A DNA stretch of 64,000 nt from JAJYQH01 sp036261615 (GCA_036261615.1 DATAKK010000014.1:4340-68339); one strand, 5' to 3'; shown: positions 9,675-18,247, numbered from the stretch's first letter. The notes: generated by a model from the letters alone, not told the origin. Translations and numbers: made by a program.

Positions 9675-10433
9675 ATGCCGAACCTGACCATCCCCTGCCC
9701 CTCGGGGGACCTGCCCGCGTACCTCGCCGCTCCCGCCGCCGGCGGCCCGGCTCCGGGTGTCGTCGTCGTCCACGACGCGTTCGGCCTCGGCAACGAGATC
9801 CGGGGCCAGGTCGACTGGCTGGCCTCCGAGGGATACCTGGCCGTCGCCCCGGACCTGTTCCGGGGACGCGGACGCCTCGGTTGCATGGTGTCGATCATGC
9901 GGGACGCCCGCGGCACGCAGGGGCCGACCTTCGACGACATCGAGGCGGCCCGCAGCTGGCTGGTAGCCCAACCCGGCTGCAGCGGGACCGTCGGGATCAT
10001 CGGCTTCTGCATGGGAGGCGGCCTCGCCCTCATCCTCACGCCGAGCGGGCGGTACGCGGCGTCCAGCGTGAACTACGGCACAGCCGGGCGGGACGTCTAC
10101 TCGGCCGGATACCTGCGCACCGCCTGCCCCGTCGTCGGCAGCTACGGCGGGAGGGACCGCAGCCTGCGGGGGGCGGCGGGGCGGCTGGACGCCGCGCTCA
10201 CCGCGGTCGGCGTCGACCACGACGTCAAGGAGTACGCGAGCGCGGGGCACGCCTTCCTCAACGACCGCGAGTCGGCGGGAGATCCGAGCCCGAGGCTGTT
10301 CGCGGTGCTCGGCCCGATGATGGGCACCGGCTACGAACCGGACGCGGCGCGCGACGCACGCGCCCGGATCCTCGCGTTCTTCCGGCGGCACCTGCACCCG
10401 GCCGAGGTCGGCCCCGCCGCCACCGGGCAGTGA
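9675..10433 (+). CDS. Dienelactone hydrolase family protein (alpha/beta hydrolase)
   Basis: This 252-residue protein has the dienelactone hydrolase fold. The nucleophile motif GFCMGG places Cys112 where the family uses Cys or Ser. Asp161 (GGRDR) and His192 (AGHAF) complete the triad. The oxyanion-side strand VVVVHDAFGL near residues 29-38 is also typical. Family members hydrolyse cyclic lactones or related esters; the substrate here cannot be told. The gene stands alone between the Tc locus and a convergent ChaB-like gene, 20 bases from that gene's stop. A -10-like CAGGCT lies exactly six bases before the ATG, so the mRNA may be leaderless; GAGG just before the start is the alternative ribosome site. 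Confidence 0.85.
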   Translation: MPNLTIPCPSGDLPAYLAAPAAGGPAPGVVVVHDAFGLGNEIRGQVDWLASEGYLAVAPDLFRGRGRLGCMVSIMRDARGTQGPTFDDIEAARSWLVAQPGCSGTVGIIGFCMGGGLALILTPSGRYAASSVNYGTAGRDVYSAGYLRTACPVVGSYGGRDRSLRGAAGRLDAALTAVGVDHDVKEYASAGHAFLNDRESAGDPSPRLFAVLGPMMGTGYEPDAARDARARILAFFRRHLHPAEVGPAATGQ

Positions 10434-10453
10434 TCGACGCCGCGGGGCCCCTG

Positions 10454-10879
10454 TCAGTCCTTGTCGCGACTGCGGGCGGTCTCGCGGATGTTGGCCTTCT
10501 CGAGCGCCTCGACGAGCTCCTGCTTGCTCATCGACGAGCGTCCGCGCACCCCGAGCCTGCGGGCCAGGTCGTAGAGGTGCTGCTTGGAGGCGTTCGCGTC
10601 GACACCGCCGTGGGTCTCGCGCCGGGTGGACGCGCCGCCCGCCGCCTGCGCGTCGGAGGGGCCGTTCTCGTCCTTGGGCTCCCAGTGGTCGCCGACCTTC
10701 TCATGGGTGTGTTTCACCGCGCTGTACGCGACACGATGGGCCCGCTCCTCGTCGCCGTACTCCGCGGCCGCGGCATCGTGGGCCTTCGCGAACGTGCGCT
10801 TGGCGAGGTCGTCCGAACGGCGCAGCGTGCTCGGCAGTTCGCTCTCGCGTACCGTGCCACTCCTCGTCGTCTTCGGCAT
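10454..10879 (-). CDS. ChaB family protein with C-terminal Rho N-terminal-like (SAP-like) domain
   Basis: This 141-residue basic/acidic protein starts at an ATG preceded by AAGGAGAGGAG with five bases spacing, which favours this start over the ATG seven codons upstream. Residues about 8-65 match the ChaB domain (LPSTLRRSDDLAKRTFAKAH, HRVAYSAVKH). Residues about 100-135 match the small Rho N-terminal/SAP-like nucleic-acid-binding helix pair (KQHLYDLARRLGVRGRSSMS). This combination is frequent in actinobacteria and usually unstudied; ChaB itself was named for cation transport regulation in E. coli. The gene diverges from topoisomerase IB, with 139 bases between their starts. Confidence 0.85.
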   Translation of the reverse strand: MPKTTRSGTVRESELPSTLRRSDDLAKRTFAKAHDAAAAEYGDEERAHRVAYSAVKHTHEKVGDHWEPKDENGPSDAQAAGGASTRRETHGGVDANASKQHLYDLARRLGVRGRSSMSKQELVEALEKANIRETARSRDKD

Positions 10880-11018
10880 CGTTTCTCCTCTCCTTGGCAT
10901 CGCCGCCGATGCCCCTCCGGTACCCGCACCCCGGCCGGGTGAAACGGCTCCCCGGGGTCGGGGCCGTTTGGCCGGCGGGTGCAGGGGGTAGTCGTGGGGA
11001 ACACGACGGAGGGGATGG

Positions 11019-12068
11019 ATGAGCGCACAGTCTGAGCGGGACGCCGAGGAGACCTCCGGCGACCCCGCGGCGCCGGCGGGCCTGGTTCACGTCTCCACCG
11101 ACATGCCGGGCTGGACGCGGCGACGGGCCGGACGCGGGTTCCGCTACCTCGACGACTCGGGTGCTCCGCTGTCCGGAGAGGACGTCCAGCGGATCAGGGC
11201 ACTGGTCATCCCCCCGGCCTGGCGCGACGTGTGGATCTGCCCGCTGCCCGAGGGACACCTGCAGGCCACCGGCGTGGACGCCGCCGGGCGCGTCCAGTAC
11301 CTGTACCACCCGCTGTGGCGCGAGGCGCGTGACCGGGAGAAGTTCCAGCGCATCGAGCAGACCGCGAGCCACCTGCCCGAGGTGCGGCAGCGGATCGAGG
11401 CCGACCTGCACCTGCCGGGCCTGCCGCTGGAGCGCGCGACAGCCGTCGCCGTCCGGCTGCTCGACCTCGGGTACTTCCGCATCGGCAACGACTACTACAC
11501 CGACGAGAACGGCTCGTTCGGGCTCACCACCCTCGAGCGCCGGCACGCGCGGCTGCAGCGGGGTCGGCTGGTGTTCCAGTTCACCGGCAAGTCCGGCGTC
11601 GAGCACCGGATCGAGGTGGACGACGAGGCGGCGATCCGCGCCATCCAGGAGATGCGCGCCCGGCGCTCCAGCCCCCGGCTGCTGTCCTACCGGCTCGGGT
11701 CGCGGTGGGCGAACCTGTCCTCGAGCCAGGTGAACGCCTACCTGTCGGAGATCTTCGAGGGCGACTTCACGGCCAAGGACTTCCGCACGTGGCACGCCAC
11801 GGTGCTGGCGGCCTCGGCGCTGGCGGCGTCCACGGAGTCGGGAACGAGCGCGGCCTCGCGCAAGCGGGCGATGGCCGCCGCCGCCCGCGAGGTGTCGGAG
11901 TACCTGGGCAACACCCCCACCGTGGCGCGGGCCTCGTACATCGACCCACGGGTGCTGCGCCACTACGAAGAGGGCCGGGTGATCGACCTGTCCGCCCTCC
12001 CCGAGGACGCGAGCGTGGAGCGCCAGGCCGAACTCGAGCGCCGGGTGCTCGACCTGCTCCACGAATGA
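11019..12068 (+). CDS. DNA topoisomerase IB (poxvirus/bacterial type)
   Basis: This 349-residue enzyme relaxes supercoils by forming a 3'-phosphotyrosyl link with DNA. The N-terminal domain carries YLYHPLWREARDREKF near residues 100-115, as in bacterial topoisomerase IB. The catalytic domain shows RIGNDYY (about 160), FTGKSG (about 187), WANLSSSQVNAYL (about 230) and KDFRTWHATV (about 254). SYIDP gives the catalytic Tyr307. Length matches the family. A GGAGGGG ribosome site lies just upstream. The neighbours (ChaB, DUF892, YHS) are genes of stress or stationary-phase character, but no specific partner is evident. Confidence 0.93.
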   Translation: MSAQSERDAEETSGDPAAPAGLVHVSTDMPGWTRRRAGRGFRYLDDSGAPLSGEDVQRIRALVIPPAWRDVWICPLPEGHLQATGVDAAGRVQYLYHPLWREARDREKFQRIEQTASHLPEVRQRIEADLHLPGLPLERATAVAVRLLDLGYFRIGNDYYTDENGSFGLTTLERRHARLQRGRLVFQFTGKSGVEHRIEVDDEAAIRAIQEMRARRSSPRLLSYRLGSRWANLSSSQVNAYLSEIFEGDFTAKDFRTWHATVLAASALAASTESGTSAASRKRAMAAAAREVSEYLGNTPTVARASYIDPRVLRHYEEGRVIDLSALPEDASVERQAELERRVLDLLHE

Positions 12069-12104
12069 CCGGACGCCGGCGGACCGAGGTCCACCGGCGT
12101 CCGG
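12069..12104. terminator. Bidirectional hairpin between topoisomerase IB and DUF892 genes
   Basis: An 11-base perfect inverted repeat (CCGGACGCCGG at 12069-12079 and CCGGCGTCCGG at 12094-12104) encloses a smaller GGAC/GTCC pair. It begins directly after the topoisomerase stop and lies between two convergent genes, so it can end transcription from both sides. No strong U-tract follows, which is common in high-GC actinobacteria. Confidence 0.65.
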
Positions 12105-12125
12105 GTTCACGATTCGGGCGCTGGG

Positions 12126-12662
12126 TCAGCCCCTGAGCGCCGCCTGCGCGTTGGCCTCGGTTTCGGCGAGCCGGGTCAACAGCTCGTCGGTCTCGGCCTC
12201 CTCCTCGAGGTTGGCGCTCAGCAGGTCGCCCCCGTTGGGGACGCCGAGCATCTGCGCCCACCGCCGGAGGGTGCCGTACCGGGTGATCTCGTAGTGCTCG
12301 ACGGCCTGCGCCGAGGAGATCAGGCCGGCGTCCGCGGCCGGGCTGCCCTTGAACTCCTTGAGGGTGACGTCGCCCTCCTTGAGGATGCCCTCGATCGCCT
12401 CGCACTTCCTGCCCTTGGCGTCGACGTCGAACAGCTGGAAGACGTCCTCCAACCGGACGATCTGGCCCTCGGTCTGGACGGTGTGCTTCCTGAACGCCGC
12501 CTTCAGCTCGTCCGACGCCGCGGCCGCCTCGAGTTCGGGCAGGGTGCGCAGGATGTGCTGTTCCGCGTAGTACATGTCCTGCAGGGTGTCGAGGAACAGG
12601 TCCGACAGACCCTTCTCCGACCTGCCTCCTGCTCCGAACAGTTCTGAAATCTTGTCAGTCAT
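12126..12662 (-). CDS. DUF892 / YciE-YciF ferritin-like family protein
   Basis: This 178-residue all-helical protein has the hallmarks of the YciE/YciF (DUF892) group. LFLDTLQDMYYAEQHILRTL at about 21-40 supplies the first Glu/His iron-ligand helix, and QAVEHYEITRYGTLRRWA at about 120-137 supplies another. Members resemble rubrerythrin and ferritin and are usually induced by stress; their enzymatic role is unproven. A strong GGAAGGGAAG ribosome site precedes the ATG. The gene ends 22 bases from a shared hairpin facing topoisomerase IB. Confidence 0.9.
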   Translation of the reverse strand: MTDKISELFGAGGRSEKGLSDLFLDTLQDMYYAEQHILRTLPELEAAAASDELKAAFRKHTVQTEGQIVRLEDVFQLFDVDAKGRKCEAIEGILKEGDVTLKEFKGSPAADAGLISSAQAVEHYEITRYGTLRRWAQMLGVPNGGDLLSANLEEEAETDELLTRLAETEANAQAALRG

Positions 12663-12730
12663 GTCTTCCCTTCCAAGCGATCGGTGCTCGTGGTTCCTGC
12701 TGATGCCGCGGGAGAGGTCCCGGGTGTCAC

Positions 12731-12919
12731 TCAGGCGTTGGGCGGGTCGGGGTGCTCGGCGGGTTCGCCGAGGCCCGGCTCGCGGGCTGGAGTGACGTCG
12801 AGATCGGGGTCGGGATCGGGGTCCGCGTTGAGGCGCACGTCGGCGCCGAGCGGCTGGGTTCCCGCCTGTCCCTGATCGTCGGCCTGGGACGGCTGTCCCT
12901 GTGAGGTCTCGGGATGCAT
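12731..12919 (-). CDS. Small acidic, Pro/Asp-rich protein (62 residues), unknown function
   Basis: This short reading frame starts with ATG two bases after the stop of the YHS gene (TGA-CG-ATG), so it is probably translated by coupling. The product is strongly acidic and disordered-looking, with a run of Asp-Pro pairs near residues 33-39 and many Gln, Glu and Pro. It has no Cys, no membrane segment and no recognised domain. Coding bias looks normal (G/C third positions). It may be a real small protein, or an untranslated 3' region that happens to be open. Confidence 0.45.
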   Translation of the reverse strand: MHPETSQGQPSQADDQGQAGTQPLGADVRLNADPDPDPDLDVTPAREPGLGEPAEHPDPPNA

Positions 12920-12921
12920 CG

Positions 12922-13074
12922 TCACCCCGCCTGACCGACGTAACTCTCGGGGTCGGCCTGGAACCGGTCCCTGCATCCTTCGCAGCAGAACCGGTAGGTC
13001 TCGCCGTTGTACGTCGCAGTCGGTGACTGCTGGGAGTCGACAGGGTTCCCGCATACCGGGCATTGCTGGTTCAT
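12922..13074 (-). CDS. YHS domain protein (50 residues)
   Basis: This compact protein has an N-terminal CPVCG knuckle (Cys5, Cys8) and a second pair in FCCEGCRDRF (about residues 29-38), followed by the DPESYV end typical of YHS/TRASH metal-binding modules. Such modules bind metal ions through the cysteines; free-standing versions are unstudied. GAAAGGAG lies at a good distance before the ATG, which rules out the longer upstream frame. It diverges from the SDR gene at 13201. Confidence 0.85.
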   Translation of the reverse strand: MNQQCPVCGNPVDSQQSPTATYNGETYRFCCEGCRDRFQADPESYVGQAG

Positions 13075-13200
13075 CGCTGGCTCCTTTCTGTCGCTTGCAG
13101 TCCCGTACCCGCCGCCTCGAACCGGCAAACCCGGCGCGACGACGACCCGAAGCCGCCGTCCCGAACGCATAACCCGGCCGCAGGCGGGTAAGGCAGTGCC

Positions 13201-13986
13201 ATGGACCTCACTGGAAAGATCGCACTAGTCACCGGCGCGGGCTCGGGCATCGGCCGCGCCACCGCCCGTCTGCTCGCCGAGCGCGGCGCCACCGTCTGGG
13301 CCGCCGTCCACTCCGACCACAGCGCCGAGGACGTCGGCAAGGAGTTCTCCGGGGCCGATCTCGACGTGCGCCCGGTCACCTCGGAACTCAGCGAGGAACA
13401 GTCGGTCCGCGACCTGTTCGAGCGGATCGACAAGGAGTGCGGCCGGCTCGACATCGTCGTGGCGAACGCCGGCATCAACGGCGTCTGGGCACCCCTGGGG
13501 GAGCTCACCCTGGACGAGTGGAACAAGACCCTCTCGACGAACCTCACCGGGACGTTCCTCACGATGAAGTACGCCCTGCCGGGGCTGCGGGCCGCCGGCG
13601 GCGGCTCGATCGTGGTGACCGCGTCGGTCAACGGGACCCGGATGTTCAGCAACAGCGGGGCGTCCGCCTACGCCTCGAGCAAGGCCGGCCAGGTGGCCCT
13701 CACCAAGATGGCGGCGGTGGAACTGGCGCGCGACAAGATCCGCGTGAACGTCGTCTGCCCCGGCGCGATCGACACCGAGATCGGTGACAACACCGAGCAC
13801 CGCAACATCGAGAACCTGCACATCCCGGTGGAGCATCCGCAGGGTGAGATCCCGCTCACCGGCGACCAGCCCGGGAGCTCGGACGACGTGGCGGCCCTCA
13901 TCTGCTTCCTCTCGTCCGAGGACGCCAAGCACATCACCGGCACCGAGGTGTGGATCGACGGCGCCGAGTCGCTGCTGCGGGGCTGA
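13201..13986 (+). CDS. Short-chain dehydrogenase/reductase (SDR)
   Basis: This 261-residue classical SDR carries the nucleotide-binding motif TGAGSGIG (11-18), NAG (89-91) and the catalytic set Ser142, Tyr157 and Lys161 (YASSK). The C-terminal GTEVWIDGAESLLRG is the usual last strand region. Position 35 region (AAVHSD) lacks a clear basic or acidic marker, so NAD versus NADP is uncertain. The substrate is unknown. The gene is divergent from the YHS gene and convergent with the response regulator gene at 14034, across a tandem repeat. Confidence 0.9.
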   Translation: MDLTGKIALVTGAGSGIGRATARLLAERGATVWAAVHSDHSAEDVGKEFSGADLDVRPVTSELSEEQSVRDLFERIDKECGRLDIVVANAGINGVWAPLGELTLDEWNKTLSTNLTGTFLTMKYALPGLRAAGGGSIVVTASVNGTRMFSNSGASAYASSKAGQVALTKMAAVELARDKIRVNVVCPGAIDTEIGDNTEHRNIENLHIPVEHPQGEIPLTGDQPGSSDDVAALICFLSSEDAKHITGTEVWIDGAESLLRG

Positions 13987-13997
13987 GGGAAGTCGCC

Positions 13998-14055
13998 GCG
14001 GGCGCACCCGCACAGGATGGCGGGCGCACCCGCTCAGGATTGCGGGCGCGCCCGG
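13998..14055. repeat. Three tandem 22-base units with internal dyad at convergent gene ends
   Basis: Two near-identical 22-base units (13998-14019 and 14020-14041) differ at two positions, and a shorter third copy starts at 14042. Each unit begins GCGGGCGCACCCGC, itself able to form a small GCGGG/CCCGC hairpin. The stop codon of the response regulator gene (14034-14036, minus strand) lies inside the second unit. The array probably serves as a two-way terminator. Confidence 0.7.
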
Positions 14056-14720
14056 TAGCGGTTCTCCGGGCGTCCCGTGCTGCCGTAGCGGAGGGTCCGC
14101 TCGACCTCGCCCCGGCTCTCCAACTGCGCGAGGTACCGCTGGGCGGTCGCCCTGCTCACCCCCACCTCGCGGGCCACGTCAGACGCCGAGACGCCGGCGT
14201 CGCGGCCCACCACGGCGCCGAGGATGTTCCTCAGGGTGACGTTGGCGGGTTCCGGCTCCCTGCGCGCCGCGGTCGTGGGCGGCCGGCGTCCGAACAGCGC
14301 GTCCACTTCGGTCTGCTCGGCGCTGCGGGGCAGGGCGGCTGTCCGGCGGCGCATCTCCCGGTAGTCGGCGAGGCGCTGGGAGAGTTCCTTGAGGCCGAAC
14401 GGTTTGATGAGGTAGTGCACCGTGCCGAGCCGGAGCGCCGCGCGCACCGAGTCGGCGTCCCGCGCGGCGCTGATCACGATGACGTCCGGCGCCCCCGGCT
14501 CGGCGAGGAGGGCCCGGGCGACCTCCAGCCCGCTGCCGTCGGGGAGGTAGACGTCGAGCAGGATGAGGTCGGGGCGCAGCGCGTGCGCCTGTTCCATCGC
14601 GCGGGACGCCGTGTGCGCGAGACCCGCGACGGCGAACCCCTGCATCCGTTCGACCATCGCCGCGTGGAGGGACGCCACCCGGAAGTCGTCGTCGACGACC
14701 AGCACCCGCAGGTCAGGCAT
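14034..14720 (-). CDS. CitB/DcuR-type response regulator
   Basis: This 228-residue protein has an N-terminal receiver domain with acidic cluster Asp10-Asp12 and phospho-acceptor Asp56 (LILLDVYLPDGSG). It ends in a winged helix-turn-helix (GVSASDVAREVGVSRATAQ, about 175-193) as in CitB/DcuR regulators of carboxylate use. Its ATG overlaps the end of the upstream kinase gene by eight bases (ATGCCTGA), so the pair is translationally coupled. The partner operon is probably the divergent ABC importer beginning at 16491. Confidence 0.92.
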   Translation of the reverse strand: MPDLRVLVVDDDFRVASLHAAMVERMQGFAVAGLAHTASRAMEQAHALRPDLILLDVYLPDGSGLEVARALLAEPGAPDVIVISAARDADSVRAALRLGTVHYLIKPFGLKELSQRLADYREMRRRTAALPRSAEQTEVDALFGRRPPTTAARREPEPANVTLRNILGAVVGRDAGVSASDVAREVGVSRATAQRYLAQLESRGEVERTLRYGSTGRPENRYRARPQS

Positions 14721-16314
14721 CTCCGGCTCCCGCGCCGACGGTCGCCGGCCGGTGGGCGGGCAGGGTCACCGTGAAGCGCGCCCCCGGCCCCGGGTCGACG
14801 TCGATCGTCCCGTGCAGGCGGGTGACCAGCCTCCGCACCAGCGCCAGTCCCGTGCCGCCCCCTCGCTCGCGGGGCTTGGTCGTGACGCCGCTCTCGAAGA
14901 TGTGCTCGATCAGTCCGGGGGCGATCCCGGGCCCGTTGTCGCTGACCGCCACCGTCACCTCCCAGTCATCCTCGACCACCAGCAGTGTCACCCGGCGGGG
15001 CTGGGGTTGGGGGCCGACCGCGTCGAACGCGTTGTCGAGCAGGTTGCCCACGATCGTCACGAGGACGCGGGCCGCCTGGGGTGTCTCGCCGACGTCGCTA
15101 CGGGGGTCGATGATCAGCTCGATGCCCCGCTCGTTCGCCTCCGCCGCCTTGCCGAGCAGCAGCCCGATGAGGTGCGGCGCCCGGATCCGCTCCCGCAGCG
15201 TGAGATCGAACTCGGCGGCGCTTCCCCTCACCTCGAGCAGGTAGTCGAGGGCGTCGTCGACCTGGCCGAGCTCGAGCAGGCCGGCGACCACGTGCATCGA
15301 GTTCGCGAACTCGTGCTGCTGGGCACGCATCGACTCGGTGAGGCTGCGCTCCCCGGTGAGCTGGCTGGCCAGGGCCGTGATCTCGGTCTCGTTGCGCAGG
15401 GTGACGACACTGTGCCGCTCGTCGCCGATCGCCACCGGCATCCGGTTGATCACCAGGCACAGGTCGTCGGTGTCGACGACCTCGTCGGGAGGGCTGTCCG
15501 GCGAGGTCAGCGCCTCGAGCAGGGGACCCTGGGGCAGCAGGTCCTGGATCCGGCGTCCGCTCACCGCGCCCAGCCGCAACAGGCGCTGGGCCTCGTCGTT
15601 GATGAGGCTCACCCGCCCGGCGCCGTCGAACGCGATGACCCCCTCCCGGATGCCGTGCAGGGTGGCCTCGCGCTCCTGCAGCAGCTTGACGATCTCGTCG
15701 AGTTCCAGTCCGAACGTGCGCCGCTTGAGGTGCCGCGCGAGCAGCCAGGACGCCAGCGCCCCCACCCCGAGCGCCACGAGCAGCCAGGTGGCGTACGACG
15801 GCAGCACCTGCCACAGCGCGGCCGACACGGAACTCTCCTTGATGCCCGCTGACACCTCCCCGACCATGGCGCCGTTCGTGCCGTAGAGCGGCGCCTTGCC
15901 GTTGGCCGAGCGTCCGGTGTTGCCGTCGTTGATGCCGGTGTGCACCCGGCCGTCGAGGGTCGCGATCGGTTCGGTGACCTTCTGGCCGATGAGCTGCGGG
16001 TAGGGATGGGAGTGACGCACCCGGGACATGTCGATGACGACGACGTACAAGGCCCCGGTGCGCGCCGCCGTGGTGGTGGCGAGGTTCTGGACGAGCGCCG
16101 CGCAGCCGGGCTGCTCGACGGTGAGGCACGAGCGGATCTCCGGCATGGCGCTCACCGACAGCGCGATGGTGGCCGCGCGCATCTCGAACTCGTGGTCGAG
16201 CCGGGCCCGTTCCGAGCGTCCGAGCAGCGCGAAACCCACCGTGGTGGTCACGAGGAGGATGCCCACGTTGGCGGCGAAGATCTGGCTGGACAGCTTGCGC
16301 AGGCGCAGCGGCAT
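14713..16314 (-). CDS. CitA/DcuS-type sensor histidine kinase
   Basis: This kinase has about 533 residues. A transmembrane helix (about 13-33) is followed by a periplasmic PAS-like sensor domain, a second helix near 170-190 (ATWLLVALGVGALASWLLA), a cytoplasmic PAS domain (about 220-310) and the kinase core. The phospho-acceptor His334 sits in QQHEFANSMH, typical of the CitA family. NLLDNAFDAV and SDNGPGI are the N and G1 boxes, and GGGTGLALVRRL is G2. I chose the start that places the first helix next to the N-terminus. No ribosome site precedes it, but a promoter-like pair suggests a leaderless mRNA. Ligands of the family are usually di- or tricarboxylates. Confidence 0.9.
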   Translation of the reverse strand: MPLRLRKLSSQIFAANVGILLVTTTVGFALLGRSERARLDHEFEMRAATIALSVSAMPEIRSCLTVEQPGCAALVQNLATTTAARTGALYVVVIDMSRVRHSHPYPQLIGQKVTEPIATLDGRVHTGINDGNTGRSANGKAPLYGTNGAMVGEVSAGIKESSVSAALWQVLPSYATWLLVALGVGALASWLLARHLKRRTFGLELDEIVKLLQEREATLHGIREGVIAFDGAGRVSLINDEAQRLLRLGAVSGRRIQDLLPQGPLLEALTSPDSPPDEVVDTDDLCLVINRMPVAIGDERHSVVTLRNETEITALASQLTGERSLTESMRAQQHEFANSMHVVAGLLELGQVDDALDYLLEVRGSAAEFDLTLRERIRAPHLIGLLLGKAAEANERGIELIIDPRSDVGETPQAARVLVTIVGNLLDNAFDAVGPQPQPRRVTLLVVEDDWEVTVAVSDNGPGIAPGLIEHIFESGVTTKPRERGGGTGLALVRRLVTRLHGTIDVDPGPGARFTVTLPAHRPATVGAGAGDA

Positions 16315-16321
16315 GCGCCGA

Positions 16322-16350
16322 ATTGTGACTGCTGGCGCGGCCGGCGACAA
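16322..16350 (-). promoter_or_regulatory. Putative promoter of the CitA/CitB genes
   Basis: On the minus strand, TTGTCG (plus coordinates 16345-16350) and CACAAT (16322-16327) are separated by 17 bases. The -10-like hexamer ends seven bases before the chosen ATG at 16314, which implies a leaderless transcript and explains the lack of a ribosome site. The 176-base gap to the ABC operon must also hold that operon's promoter and presumably the response regulator sites; I could not define those. Confidence 0.45.
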
Positions 16351-16490
16351 GAAACTCCGGCATCCGGTCGCCGAGCACAACGCGCAGAACCCGCATCAAT
16401 GCGCACAAGCTGCAGCTACTGGCGAAAGCGCGACAGCGGCGGGGGGCGGTGCCTAGGTTTCCGGGAATCCCGACTCGACGAGGAGCCGCC

Positions 16491-17360
16491 ATGACCACAG
16501 CACCCGTGTCCCATCCACCCGCCGCCACGGCCGCCGCCAGCTTCGCGGCGTCCGATCGGGCGGCGGCGATCGAACTCTCCCACGTGACCAAACGGTTCCT
16601 GACACCGTCCGGCGACGTGTTCACCGCGGTGTCGGACGTGTCCTTCGCGGTGGAGCCCGGCCAGTTCTGCGCGATCGTCGGCCCCACCGGGTGCGGCAAG
16701 TCGACCACTCTCGGCCAGGTGTCCGGGCTCGACCGGCCCAGCGCCGGCACCGTCACGGTGGGGGGACGCCCGGTCACCGGCGTGACCGAGGGCGTGAGCT
16801 TCATGTTCCAGGCCGACGCGCTGTTCCCCTGGAAGACCGTGCTCGCCAACGTCATGGCCGGCCCGAGCTTCCACGGCGTCCCGAAGCGGGAGGCCGTCGC
16901 CATGGCGCGCGACTGGCTGCGTCGCGTCGGGCTGTCGGGCTTCGAGGACCGCTACCCGCACCAGCTGTCCGGCGGCATGCGCAAGCGGGTGGCGATGGCC
17001 GCCGCGCTCATCAACGAGCCCCGGATCCTGCTCATGGACGAGCCCTTCGGGGCGCTCGACGTGCAGACCAAGGCGATCATGCAGACCGAGCTCCTCGGCC
17101 TGTGGGAGCAGACCCGGCCCTCGGTGCTGTTCATCACCCACGACCTCGACGAGGCCGTGGCCCTCGCCGACCGGGTGCTCATCATGACGAGCAGCCCCGG
17201 CACGATCAAGCAGAGCTTCACCATCGACCTGCCCCGGCCCCGGGGCGAGGTGCAGGAGATCCGCCACGACCGGCGGTTCCTGGAACTGCAGAACCAGATC
17301 TGGGAGTCGCTGCGCTCCGAGGTGCAGCAGGCCTACGCCAGGACGGCGGGTGCGGCATGA
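16491..17360 (+). CDS. ABC transporter ATPase, nitrate/sulfonate/taurine type
   Basis: This 289-residue ATPase has Walker A GPTGCGKST (about 64-72), a Q-loop in SFMFQADALFPWKT, signature LSGGMRKRVAMA, Walker B ILLMDEPFGALD and the switch His in FITHDLDEA. The FPW after the Q-loop and the DEPFGALD form are typical of the SsuB/TauB/NrtD group. The N-terminal ~20 residues are Ala/Pro-rich. GAGGAG lies seven bases before the chosen ATG, ruling out the upstream start. Its stop overlaps the permease start (ATGA). It is divergent from the CitA/CitB genes. Confidence 0.92.
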   Translation: MTTAPVSHPPAATAAASFAASDRAAAIELSHVTKRFLTPSGDVFTAVSDVSFAVEPGQFCAIVGPTGCGKSTTLGQVSGLDRPSAGTVTVGGRPVTGVTEGVSFMFQADALFPWKTVLANVMAGPSFHGVPKREAVAMARDWLRRVGLSGFEDRYPHQLSGGMRKRVAMAAALINEPRILLMDEPFGALDVQTKAIMQTELLGLWEQTRPSVLFITHDLDEAVALADRVLIMTSSPGTIKQSFTIDLPRPRGEVQEIRHDRRFLELQNQIWESLRSEVQQAYARTAGAA

Positions 17361-18220
17361 CCAGCACGGTTCTCCACCCCGCCCAGGCCGACGCCGAGAT
17401 CAGGGCGCGGGCGCAGGCCTCCCGACGCCGCCGCCGGACGTGGATGTGGGCCTGCCGGGTGCTCGTGCCCGTCGTCCTCATCGGCGCCTGGCAGGTCACC
17501 ACCGAGACAGGCGTCGTCGACAAGTTCTTCTTCGGCCAGCCGTCGGGCATCTGGCAGAGCCTGGTCAGCCTGTTCACCCAGGGCACGGCGTTCGGCTCCA
17601 TCTGGGACAACCTCTGGGTCACCATCCAGGAGGCGCTGTACGGCTTCGTCCTCGGCACTGCGGTCGGCGTGGTGCTCGGTATCGCCCTGGGCCAGATCGC
17701 GTTCCTCGCCGACGTGCTCGGCCCCTACATCAAGGCGCTCAACTCGGTGCCCCGCATCGTGCTCGGGTCGATCTTCATCGTCGCGTTCGGCCTCGGGATG
17801 TTCCCCAAGGTGCTGCTCGCGGCCGTGCTCGTGTTCTTCGTCGTCTTCTTCAACGCGTTCCAGGGCGTCCGCGAGGTCGACCAGAACCTCGTCGCCAACG
17901 TGCGGGTGCTGGGTGCCTCCCCCGCGCAGGTCGCCCGGCACGTCACCATCCCCTCCGCGCTCACCTGGATCATCGCGAGCATGCACACCGCCTTCGGGTT
18001 CGCGATCATCGGGGCGCTCGTCGCCGAGGTGCTCGGTGCCCGCAAGGGCATGGGCCTGCTGATCAGCCAGGCGCAGGGCAACTTCGACCCCGACACGGTG
18101 TTCGCCTGCATGGCGATCATCTCGGTGATCACCCTCATCGCCGAGTGGCTGCTCACCCTGCTGGAACGCCGGGTGCTCTCCTGGCGCCCGCCGTCGCGCT
18201 CGGAGGCGGCGTCCATCTAG
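17357..18220 (+). CDS. ABC transporter permease, nitrate/sulfonate/taurine type
   Basis: This 287-residue membrane protein begins with a basic cytoplasmic stretch (ASRRRRRTW) and has about six membrane helices. The EAA-type loop that contacts the ATPase is visible near residue 190 (VRVLGASPAQVARHVTIPSA). Overlap of its ATG with the ATPase stop and the downstream binding protein confirm the importer unit. Length and layout match SsuC/TauC permeases. Confidence 0.92.
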   Translation: MTSTVLHPAQADAEIRARAQASRRRRRTWMWACRVLVPVVLIGAWQVTTETGVVDKFFFGQPSGIWQSLVSLFTQGTAFGSIWDNLWVTIQEALYGFVLGTAVGVVLGIALGQIAFLADVLGPYIKALNSVPRIVLGSIFIVAFGLGMFPKVLLAAVLVFFVVFFNAFQGVREVDQNLVANVRVLGASPAQVARHVTIPSALTWIIASMHTAFGFAIIGALVAEVLGARKGMGLLISQAQGNFDPDTVFACMAIISVITLIAEWLLTLLERRVLSWRPPSRSEAASI

Positions 18221-18247
18221 CGCCGTCCGTCCGGCTTCGCCTCCTCA

